A DNA stretch of 64,000 nt from CAWIXB01 sp963839955 (GTDB lineage Bacteria > Actinomycetota > Actinomycetes > JACCUZ01): contig CAWIXB010000001.1 in NCBI GenBank assembly GCA_963839955.1, forward strand, positions 496,001 to 560,000, in the 5' to 3' direction. The notes under the pieces were generated by a model. It was not told the origin of the DNA, did no database searches, and saw nothing but the letters and a program-made list of their open reading frames with translations. The translations under genes and the position numbers were made by a program. Of the stretch, positions 8,694-14,754 are shown in pieces (position 1 is the first letter of the stretch; the number at the start of each line of letters is the position of its first letter).

Positions 8694-9356
8694 GTGCCCG
8701 AGTCCGAGCCGCAGCCCTCTCATGACGTGGCCGCGATGCGCCGTGCCTACAGCGCGCGCGGTCTCGACGTACGCGACTTGGCCGGCGACCCGCTCACGCA
8801 GTTCGGCCGATGGTTCTCCGACGTGGTCACGGCCGACCTGGCCGAGCCGAACGCCATGGTCCTGGCCACCGCCTCCGCCGACGGCCCGAGCGCGCGGATC
8901 GTGCTGCTCAAGGGCTACGACGCGAACGGCTTCGTCTTCTACACCAACCTCGGATCGGCCAAGGCGCGCGACCTCGCTGCCGACTCCCGGGCCGCCCTGC
9001 TGTTCCCCTGGCACGCGCTGGCCCGCCAGGTGCGGGTGAGCGGACCCGTCGAGGCCGTCGACCGCGACGCGGTGACGCGCTACTTCGGGTCGCGGCCGCG
9101 CGAGTCGCAGTTCGGGGCCTGGGCGAGTCCGCAGTCGGAGATGGTCGCCGACCGGGAGGCTCTCGACGCCCGCTACCAGGCGGTCGAGGCTCGCTTCGCG
9201 ACCGCCGACGTGGTGCCGGCGCCGGACTTCTGGGGCGGCTACCGGGTCCGTCCCGAGACCGTGGAGTTCTGGCAGGGCCGGGAGAGGCGGATGCACGACC
9301 GGCTGCGCTACCGCCGCGCGGGCGAGGACTGGGTCGTGGAGCGGCTGGCTCCCTGA
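8694..9356 (+). CDS. pdxH: Pyridoxamine 5'-phosphate oxidase
   Basis: 220 residues, FMN flavoprotein that oxidises PNP or PMP to pyridoxal 5'-phosphate in the cytoplasm. The FMN-binding segment ARIVLLKGYDANGFVFYTN, the SRPRESQFGAWASPQS block and the C-terminal FWQGRERRMHDRLRYRR are diagnostic. The N-terminal MRRAYSARGL is also conserved. GTG 8694 is the start, divergent from the citrate synthase. The TGA stop at 9354-9356 lies within the first unit of a 27-bp tandem repeat, so the repeat array forms the immediate 3' untranslated region. Confidence 0.95.
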   Translation: MPESEPQPSHDVAAMRRAYSARGLDVRDLAGDPLTQFGRWFSDVVTADLAEPNAMVLATASADGPSARIVLLKGYDANGFVFYTNLGSAKARDLAADSRAALLFPWHALARQVRVSGPVEAVDRDAVTRYFGSRPRESQFGAWASPQSEMVADREALDARYQAVEARFATADVVPAPDFWGGYRVRPETVEFWQGRERRMHDRLRYRRAGEDWVVERLAP

Positions 9357-9612
9357 TCGCGGAGCGATCCAAAGGGGGACTGATCGCGGAGCGATCCAAA
9401 GGGGGACTGATCGCGGAGCGATCCAAAGGGGGACTGATCGCGGAGCGATCCAAAGGGGGACTGATCGCGGAGCGATCCAAAGGGGGACTGATCGCGGAGC
9501 GATCCAAAGGGGGACTGATCGCGGAGCGATCCAAAGGGGGACTGATCGCGGAGCGATCCAAAGGGGGACTGATCGCGGAGCGATCCAAAGGGGGGCTGAT
9601 CCAAAGGAGGGG
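9353..9612. repeat. Nine perfect 27-bp tandem repeats, each containing a 15-bp palindrome, plus a partial tenth unit
   Basis: The unit reads CTGATCGCGGAGCGATCC then AAAGGGGGA. Nine copies begin at 9353, 9380, 9407 and so on to 9569; all are identical apart from the last base of the ninth unit. A shortened tenth unit follows at 9596. Inside each is the perfect inverted repeat GATCGC-GGA-GCGATC, a six-base stem with a three-base loop, followed by a G-run. Because 27 is a multiple of three, long open frames appear on both strands, but these are repeat artefacts. The array starts at the pdxH stop codon. Function is unknown: stacked hairpins could stabilise or terminate the pdxH transcript, or it may be a slipped-strand minisatellite. 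Confidence 0.95.
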
Positions 9613-9637
9613 CTGCGCCCGGCCTCGGGCAGCAGAC

Positions 9638-9689
9638 GACCCGCGGGCATCGAACGTGCGAGGGGACGTTTCCTCGCGGCCCGCGGGTC
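9638..9689. terminator. Two-tier hairpin downstream of the pdxH repeat array
   Basis: An 11-bp perfect inverted repeat (GACCCGCGGGC at 9638-9648 and its complement at 9679-9689) encloses a second perfect 6-bp stem (GCGAGG at 9658-9663 with CCTCGC at 9672-9677). There is no T-run, so intrinsic termination is not certain. It lies between pdxH and the convergent hotdog gene and could end either transcript. Of the rest of the 9,357-9,869 non-genic interval, I see the tandem repeats and this structure; 9,690-9,869 shows nothing recognisable. Confidence 0.45.
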
Positions 9690-9869
9690 GGGTGACTGCC
9701 TGGGACTTGCCGGCCGCCTTGGGCCGGTTCGCTCCGGGGTCCGGCGGCTAGCTGGCAGCCACCTCACGCGTCCTAGAAGTACTCAAATTCTCGGACCACC
9801 TCCCTTCCGTGTACCGCAAACCGTACGTCGCGGATCACGGCTGGCACAACGTCTATTCGACACCGAGGG

Positions 9870-10592
9870 CTAGACGGAGACCGAGATCCAGGTTGCCTCG
9901 GCGCGGCCGACCACGCGGCCGTCACCGTCGTACACCGTGCTCGTGGTGAACGTCTTGCGGCCCTGCTCGCCGAGCCAGCGCCCCAGTACGACGCAGCGGT
10001 CACCGACCATGAGACCGGCGGCCACCTCGGCCGTCATCCGACCGAGCACCATCGGCCGGCCGGTGAGGTCGGCCGACCAGCCGCCGGGGCAGTCGAGGGC
10101 CGCCCACACCATCTCGGGAGGCACGAACCCGTGGGTGCCGGCCACCGAGTCGTCGGGCACCCACGTGGTGGCCACGGTGTTCATCCGGTCGGCGAGCCGC
10201 CCCGGCCGCAACCCCAGTCCGTCGGGGGCGGGACGTTCCGGGCCGCACACGAAACACCGTGGGAACGGGTGGTCGACGAGTCCGGGGTAGACGTGCATCC
10301 TCTCCGCGGCGGTGTCGAAGGGCACCGGCTCGATGGGCTCGCAGGCCAGGGTGCCGGTGTGCGCCTCGGCGATCACCGCGCCGCCGAAGGTGAGCGAGAC
10401 CGTGTCGTCTGTCGGCCGTACGACGAGCAGTCGGGAGTCCAGCGGCGGCGGCTGCCGGAGGGTCACCTCGACCGGCATGGGCCTTCCGTCGAGGTTTGCG
10501 GCGAGACGCCCTGCCACGTAGCCGCCGTTGCCACTGCCCGACGGCCCGCAGAAGCGGCCGGCGATGGTGAGGGAGGGCTGTGGTCCGGACAT
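9870..10592 (-). CDS. Hotdog-fold thioesterase-like conserved protein
   Basis: 240 residues. The opening ...RFCGPSGSGNGGYVAGRLA resembles a hotdog-fold active-site helix region (NGGxxxG), and a second similar half may follow from about residue 110 (HPFPRCFVCGPERPAPDGLGL), suggesting a double-hotdog arrangement. The CFVCGPxRP motif is conserved in an actinobacterial family with no assigned reaction that I know. A substrate of acyl-CoA type is an inference from the fold. ATG 10592 is the only sensible start. It lies ten bases downstream of udgX on the same strand and is probably co-transcribed with it. Confidence 0.6.
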   Translation of the reverse strand: MSGPQPSLTIAGRFCGPSGSGNGGYVAGRLAANLDGRPMPVEVTLRQPPPLDSRLLVVRPTDDTVSLTFGGAVIAEAHTGTLACEPIEPVPFDTAAERMHVYPGLVDHPFPRCFVCGPERPAPDGLGLRPGRLADRMNTVATTWVPDDSVAGTHGFVPPEMVWAALDCPGGWSADLTGRPMVLGRMTAEVAAGLMVGDRCVVLGRWLGEQGRKTFTTSTVYDGDGRVVGRAEATWISVSV

Positions 10593-10602
10593 GGCGACCG
10601 GC

Positions 10603-11256
10603 CTAGCGCGCCGACGTCCGCTCGAGTGCGCCAGCCGCGACCCGAAGGTCCGCCACCAGCCCGACGTACGCCACGTCGCGGTTGTCGGCGCGCAGCACCG
10701 CTGACGGGTGGATCGTCGCCATGATCCACCGGGCGTGCTCGCCGGCCTCGGCGTCGGGGGCGCGGCCCGGGGGGTTCGGGAACAGTTCGCCGCGCTGGCG
10801 GGTGACGCGGAAGGACGGGCCGAGCAGGGCCTTGGCCGCCGTCGCCCCGAGGCAGACCAGGACGTCGGGGGACAGCAGGGCCAGCTCGGCGGTCAGCCAT
10901 GGGCGGCAGGCTTCCACGTGCGCGAGGTCCGGCGTCTGGTGGATGCGCCGCTTGCCCGGCCCGGACTGGCTGAAGCGGAAGTGCTTGACGACGTTGGTGC
11001 GGTAGACGGTGTCGCGCGGGATGCCGGCCTCGTCCAGGGCCTGGACGAGCAGTCGGCCGGCCGGGCCGACGAACGGCTTGCCTTGCAGGTCCTCCTGGTC
11101 GCCCGGCTGCTCACCGACCAGGACCACCTTCGAGTCGGGGGAACCCGCGGAGAAGACGGTCTGGGTGGTGCCCCGGTGCAGCTCGCAGGCCTGACAGTCC
11201 TTGGCAGCCGCACGCAGCTGGTCGAGGTCGGCGCCGACGGGGACTGGAGCGGTCAT
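10603..11256 (-). CDS. udgX: UdgX, uracil-DNA glycosylase that crosslinks to the abasic site
   Basis: 217 residues from ATG 11256. Motif VVLVGEQPGDQEDLQGKPF is the uracil-DNA glycosylase family 4/5-like motif A. The decisive feature is GKRRIHQTP: the KRRIH loop with the nucleophilic His (His106 here) that in UdgX forms a covalent bond to the deoxyribose after uracil excision. Four cysteines (Cys21, Cys24, Cys117, Cys135) are spaced as iron-sulphur ligands. The late block IHPSAVLR is motif B. Role: uracil repair with formation of a stable protein-DNA adduct, thought to be processed by RecA-dependent repair. GGAGG lies 12 bases ahead of the start. Divergent from the DtxR regulator. Confidence 0.9.
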   Translation of the reverse strand: MTAPVPVGADLDQLRAAAKDCQACELHRGTTQTVFSAGSPDSKVVLVGEQPGDQEDLQGKPFVGPAGRLLVQALDEAGIPRDTVYRTNVVKHFRFSQSGPGKRRIHQTPDLAHVEACRPWLTAELALLSPDVLVCLGATAAKALLGPSFRVTRQRGELFPNPPGRAPDAEAGEHARWIMATIHPSAVLRADNRDVAYVGLVADLRVAAGALERTSAR

Positions 11257-11314
11257 GGCAGGTGCCTCCCGGGTGACCTGAGGGGCAAGACGGGGCAGCC
11301 TTGCATCGTTGCGC

Positions 11315-11320
11315 GACAAT
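11315..11320 (+). promoter_or_regulatory. Candidate -10 element for a leaderless dtxR transcript
   Basis: GACAAT ends six bases before the GTG start of the DtxR-family gene. No Shine-Dalgarno is present between them. In actinobacteria a -10 hexamer about seven bases before the start codon usually marks a transcript beginning at the start codon itself. No clear -35 was found at 16-18 bp. Confidence 0.35.
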
Positions 11321-11326
11321 GGCATC

Positions 11327-12013
11327 GTGAGCGAGCTCATCGACACCACCGAGATGTACCTCCGCACGGTATTCGAGTTGGAGGAAGAGGGTGTGGTGCC
11401 CCTCAGAGCGCGCATCGCGGAGCGCCTCGGCCAGTCCGGCCCGACGGTCTCACAGACGGTCGCCCGCATGGAGCGCGACCGGCTACTCACCGTCGAAGGT
11501 GATCGCCACCTCGAGCTCACCGATCACGGCCGCTCGCTGGCGACCCGGGTGATGCGCAAGCACCGGCTCGCCGAGTGCCTGCTGGTCGACGTGATCGGCC
11601 TGGAGTGGGAGCTCGTCCATCCGGAAGCGTGCCGGTGGGAGCACGTCATGTCCGAGACGGTGGAGCGCCGGCTGCTCGAGGTGCTGGGGCACCCGACCGT
11701 CTCGCCGTACGGCAACCCGATCCCGGGCCTGGCCGAGCTCGGTGAGACGGCCGACGACAGCGTCTCCGACGGCAAGCTCGAGACCCTCGACCACCTGTCG
11801 CTCGACGGGGCGGCCCGGGTGGTGGTGCGACGGCTGGCCGAGCCTGCGCAGTCCGACACGGCCCTGATGTCGCGGCTCCGCCGGGCGGGCGTCCAGCCGG
11901 GTGCGTCGATCACCGTCGTCGCGACGGCCGACGGACTGCTCGTCGGCTCGGGCGGCGAGTCCACCGAGATCACCTCCGCGGTGGCGGCGCACGTGTTCGT
12001 GACCGCTGGTTGA
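11327..12013 (+). CDS. DtxR/IdeR-family metal-dependent transcriptional regulator
   Basis: 228 residues from GTG 11327. An N-terminal winged helix (residues ~1-70, ...GVVPLRARIAERLGQSGPTV) is followed by the metal/dimerisation domain with MRKHRLAE and VHPEACRWEHVMSE, which carry the Cys-x2-Glu-His ligand set of the ancillary and primary Fe/Mn sites. A C-terminal SH3-like segment of ~75 residues is present, so this is the full-length IdeR type rather than short MntR. It should repress iron uptake and oxidative-stress genes when iron-loaded. No IdeR box was identified in the window. A strong hairpin (12,085-12,124) ends the gene. Confidence 0.88.
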   Translation: MSELIDTTEMYLRTVFELEEEGVVPLRARIAERLGQSGPTVSQTVARMERDRLLTVEGDRHLELTDHGRSLATRVMRKHRLAECLLVDVIGLEWELVHPEACRWEHVMSETVERRLLEVLGHPTVSPYGNPIPGLAELGETADDSVSDGKLETLDHLSLDGAARVVVRRLAEPAQSDTALMSRLRRAGVQPGASITVVATADGLLVGSGGESTEITSAVAAHVFVTAG

Positions 12014-12084
12014 GCCGCGCCTTGCCGCCCTGACGCGACACGGTTGGCTGAGTCGCGGCTTCCTCCGGCGCGACAACAGGCGGG

Positions 12085-12124
12085 GCACTGCCTCAACAGG
12101 CCTCCCCGCCTCTTGAGGCAGTGC
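12085..12124 (+). terminator. 12-bp perfect hairpin after dtxR
   Basis: GCACTGCCTCAA (12085-12096) pairs perfectly with TTGAGGCAGTGC (12113-12124), 72 bases after the DtxR stop. The loop contains CCCCGCC, which could alternatively pair with GGCGGGG at 12079-12085, so two mutually exclusive folds are possible. It probably separates dtxR from the downstream riboswitch transcript. Confidence 0.6.
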
Positions 12125-12207
12125 TGCGCCTACCTAACGTGGTCGACTCGCCCGGGTGGTGGTGGGTGGGGGGTTGAGCGTGCGGACACGCGGAGTTGCG
12201 CCCCCAG

Positions 12208-12237
12208 TTGAAATTCGTCCAGATCGTCCCGTAGTGT
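12208..12237 (+). promoter_or_regulatory. Promoter for the c-di-AMP riboswitch / NlpC transcript
   Basis: TTGAAA (12208-12213) and TAGTGT (12232-12237) are separated by 18 bases, a fair vegetative sigma-factor promoter. The transcript would begin near 12244, exactly at the 11-bp hairpin that opens the riboswitch leader. The stretch 12,125-12,207 before it holds nothing else I can identify. Confidence 0.5.
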
Positions 12238-12242
12238 GCACG

Positions 12243-12436
12243 GCGCCCCACAGGAACTGTGGGGCGCTCGCGTGGCCGCCTAGTCCTGCCCCGCGCGTGC
12301 AGCCGGTCGAGATCTCCGCACGGCAGGAGCGGGGGACCCACTTATGTGGGCCCCTTGGGGTCCTAGGGGTGAAGCCGCCCACCAGCGGCCGGGCATCTCC
12401 CGCCCGAACCCGACAGCTCACCCCGTAGGCGTGGGA
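12243..12436 (+). promoter_or_regulatory. Cyclic di-AMP riboswitch (ydaO-yuaA class)
   Basis: The leader begins with a perfect hairpin (GCGCCCCACAG at 12243, its complement at 12257-12267). Conserved ydaO-yuaA blocks follow in order: CCTAGTCCTGCC, GGCAGGAGCGGGGGACCCA, CTAGGGGTGAAGCC, CTCCCGCCCGAACCCGACAG, CTCACC and GTAGGCG. These are the two-fold symmetric c-di-AMP binding sites known from the class. In actinomycetes the class normally precedes cell-wall hydrolase or resuscitation factor genes, and here an NlpC/P60 gene starts 10 bases after it. The known behaviour is OFF when c-di-AMP is high. Boundaries are approximate. Confidence 0.92.
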
Positions 12437-12446
12437 GAGGACTCCT

Positions 12447-13244
12447 GTGTCCAAGCACCGTCGTCCGCGCCGTCTCGCGCGCGCCCGTCGTCCTGCCCAC
12501 ATCAGCATTGCCGCCGGCGTTGCCGGCACCGTCGCCATCACCGGCACCGTTGTCGCCTCTGCCTCGTCCACAGTCGACGCCGCTCCCGTCGCGCACGCGG
12601 CCAAGAAGCTCAGCCCCGAGACTCTGCAGGCCATGGACATCGCGGCCCAGAGCGAGCAGGCCAACAACGACAAGAGGCTCGCCGCACTGCGCGAGGCCAA
12701 GGAGCTCGCCGCGCAGCGTCGGGCCGAGGCCCGCCGTGAGGCCGCCGAGCGCCGCAAGGCACGCCGCGAGGCCGCCGAGCGACGCGAAGCTCTCCGCAAG
12801 GCCGCCGAGGCACGGGCCGCCGCCGAGGCAGCCGAAGAGGCTCGCGAGAAGAAGGCCGCGTCGAGGGCGGCACGGTCCGACGGGCCGATGTCCGCGTCCG
12901 CGGCCAGCGTGCTTCAGATCGCCGCGGCACAGGAGGGCGACTCCTACGTCTACGGCGCCTCCGGTCCCGACTCGTTCGACTGCTCCGGCTTCACGCAGTA
13001 CGTCTTCGGCAAGGTCGGCATCTCGCTGCCCCACTCGTCCTCCGCGCAGTCCGCGCAGGTGACCCGGGTGTCCGACCCGCGTCCGGGCGACCTCGTGTTC
13101 GTCCACAACGGCGGCGGCGGAAGCGTCGGCCACGTGGCCATCTACGCCGGCAACGGCTACTGGTACGAGGCGTCCAACCCCAGCACGGGCGTCGGCAAGC
13201 ACGCCGCCTGGTCGTCCAACGTCCACTACGGCCGGGTGCTCTGA
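12447..13244 (+). CDS. Secreted NlpC/P60 peptidoglycan endopeptidase
   Basis: 265 residues from GTG 12447. Basic signal sequence (KHRRPRRLARARRPAH, then a hydrophobic segment to residue ~50), then a highly charged Ala/Arg/Glu-rich coiled coil (~75-140), then a C-terminal NlpC/P60 domain. Catalytic Cys179 is in SFDCSGFTQYVF and catalytic His229 in GSVGHVAIYAGNGYWYEA. The protein should cut D-Glu/meso-DAP bonds in peptidoglycan outside the cell. The coiled coil resembles regulatory helices of RipA/CwlO-type hydrolases. Expression is predicted to be under the c-di-AMP riboswitch immediately upstream, linking wall cleavage to turgor/c-di-AMP signalling. Confidence 0.9.
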   Translation: MSKHRRPRRLARARRPAHISIAAGVAGTVAITGTVVASASSTVDAAPVAHAAKKLSPETLQAMDIAAQSEQANNDKRLAALREAKELAAQRRAEARREAAERRKARREAAERREALRKAAEARAAAEAAEEAREKKAASRAARSDGPMSASAASVLQIAAAQEGDSYVYGASGPDSFDCSGFTQYVFGKVGISLPHSSSAQSAQVTRVSDPRPGDLVFVHNGGGGSVGHVAIYAGNGYWYEASNPSTGVGKHAAWSSNVHYGRVL

Positions 13245-13266
13245 CCTGGTCGGCCACCTCAGGTCT

Positions 13267-13333
13267 GTGGGCTGATACCCCCCCGTCAGCCCACACCGGG
13301 ACCCCGGAGCCATCCCCCCCGGCTCCGGGGTCC
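13267..13333. terminator. Tandem hairpin terminators between convergent genes
   Basis: GTGGGCTGA (13267-13275) pairs with TCAGCCCAC (13286-13294) around a C-run. Immediately after, GGACCCCGGAGCC (13299-13311) pairs over 13 bp with GGCTCCGGGGTCC (13321-13333). The array sits between the NlpC gene and the convergent MFS gene and can serve both strands. Confidence 0.7.
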
Positions 13334-13352
13334 CCCCATGTCCGGGGCCCGG

Positions 13353-14666
13353 TCAGTGCCTTCGGTCCCGGCGTTTGCGTTCGATCACCTCGCGGATCGG
13401 CGGGACCACGATGCCCTGTGCCGCCATCCGCTGACGCGCCAGGCGGCGCGTGCGCACGACGCCGGTCACCCCCACCGCCCACATCAGGAACTGCACGGAG
13501 AGCGCGACGCGGAAGTCGTCCAGGCGGTAGCCCTCTCCGTCTCCTGATCGCAGGTCGAGCAGCACCCCGACGAGCAGCATGGTGACGAGCGAGGCCACGA
13601 AGCCGCCGACGTTGACGATCCCGGTGGCCGTGCCGAGCCGGTTCGGCGGGTTGAAGGTGCGCGCGAAGTCGAAGCCGATCATCGACCCGGGTCCGCTCAG
13701 CGCCAGGGTCATCACCAGCAGCGTGAGCAGCCAGAGCGGCGCGCGACCCGGCCAGCTCAGGACGACTACCCACGCGAGCACCGTCACGGCGACCACGCCG
13801 AGCACGAGCCACGACCTGCGCAGCGGGTGACGTGAGACGAGCACCCCGATCACCGGACCACTGATCACCCCGACGACGACCATCAGCGTCAGCAGCGAGC
13901 TCGCGGTGCCGCGCGAGAGGCCCTCTCCGGAGACGAGGAACGGGTAGCCCCACAGCAGCACGAAGACTGTCCCGGAGTACTGCGTCACGAAGTGGGTCCA
14001 CATGCCGAGGCGCGTGCCCGGGTGTCGCCAGGCCGAGGCCAGGTCGTGGCCCACCTGTCGCAGCGTGGGTGGCGCGCCCGCCGCACCGGCACCGCGCGGC
14101 GAGTCGCGGACGCCGATCAGCGCCGCCACCGCCACGACCGCACCGAGCGTCGCCGCCGAGATGAACGTCGTGGTCCAGCCGCTGGCGTGCAGCAGCGCGG
14201 TCAGTGGCACGGCACTGATCACCTGACCGAGCTGACCGGTCAGCCCCGTCACCTGGGTGATCACCGGGATCCGCGCCGCTGGGAACCACGCCGGCACGAG
14301 ACGCAGCACGCTGATGAACGTCATGGCGTCGCCGGCACCGACGAGGATCCTCGCAAGCAGCGCTCCGGGAACGGAGGTCGTGACGGCGAGGAGCAGCTGT
14401 CCGGCCGCCATGACGACGGCGCCGAGGGCGATCAGGCGACGTGAGCCCCAGCGGTCGAGAAGCACGCCGACCGGCACCTGCAGCGCGGCGTACACGAACA
14501 GCTGGACGACCGCGAACGACGCGAGAACGCTCGCCGAGGCGCCGAACCGGTCGGCGGTCTCCAGCCCGGTGACACCGAGGGACGTGCGGTGCACGACCGC
14601 CACGACGTACGCCGCGACGCCGGTGCCCCAGACGAGGTATGCGCGGCGCGAGGTGCCCACGTGCAC
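13353..14666 (-). CDS. MFS transporter
   Basis: About 437 residues and 12 TM helices; first helix AYLVWGTGVAAYVVAVVHRT. Motif A-like loop GVLLDRWGSRRLIALG is visible between helices 2 and 3, and RILVGAGDAMTFISVLRLVP is helix 4. The C-terminal half has PPNRLGTATGIVNVGGFV. The subgroup is the nitrate/sugar-phosphate-like MFS without known substrate. Start is uncertain: GTG 14666 and GTG 14660 are equally good, and the frame stays open upstream to 14747. It ends in a basic tail (IERKRRDRRH). It neighbours the secreted beta-helix gene but is separated from it by a terminator, so it is its own unit. Confidence 0.8.
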   Translation of the reverse strand: MHVGTSRRAYLVWGTGVAAYVVAVVHRTSLGVTGLETADRFGASASVLASFAVVQLFVYAALQVPVGVLLDRWGSRRLIALGAVVMAAGQLLLAVTTSVPGALLARILVGAGDAMTFISVLRLVPAWFPAARIPVITQVTGLTGQLGQVISAVPLTALLHASGWTTTFISAATLGAVVAVAALIGVRDSPRGAGAAGAPPTLRQVGHDLASAWRHPGTRLGMWTHFVTQYSGTVFVLLWGYPFLVSGEGLSRGTASSLLTLMVVVGVISGPVIGVLVSRHPLRRSWLVLGVVAVTVLAWVVVLSWPGRAPLWLLTLLVMTLALSGPGSMIGFDFARTFNPPNRLGTATGIVNVGGFVASLVTMLLVGVLLDLRSGDGEGYRLDDFRVALSVQFLMWAVGVTGVVRTRRLARQRMAAQGIVVPPIREVIERKRRDRRH

Positions 14667-14713
14667 CCATCGTGCCCTGCCGCCGCGCCACGCAGGCGTG
14701 GGGGGATGACGAA

Positions 14714-14738
14714 GGGGGCCGGCTCTCGGCCGACCCCC
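14714..14738 (-). terminator. Hairpin ending the beta-helix gene
   Basis: GGGGG-C-CGGC and GCCG-A-CCCCC form a stem with one mismatch around a short loop, 17 bases beyond the stop of the beta-helix gene on the minus strand. It separates that gene from the MFS gene downstream on the same strand. Confidence 0.5.
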
Positions 14739-14754
14739 TCCGGACAACCGCGTC

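Noticed and set aside
9353..9612. CRISPR-like array
   Set aside because: The 27-bp units abut without variable spacers and no cas genes are present; it is a plain tandem repeat.
8583..9767. Long minus-strand open frame across the pdxH repeat region
   Set aside because: The frame is open only because the repeat length is a multiple of three; it reads through pdxH antisense and has repetitive, unprotein-like sequence.
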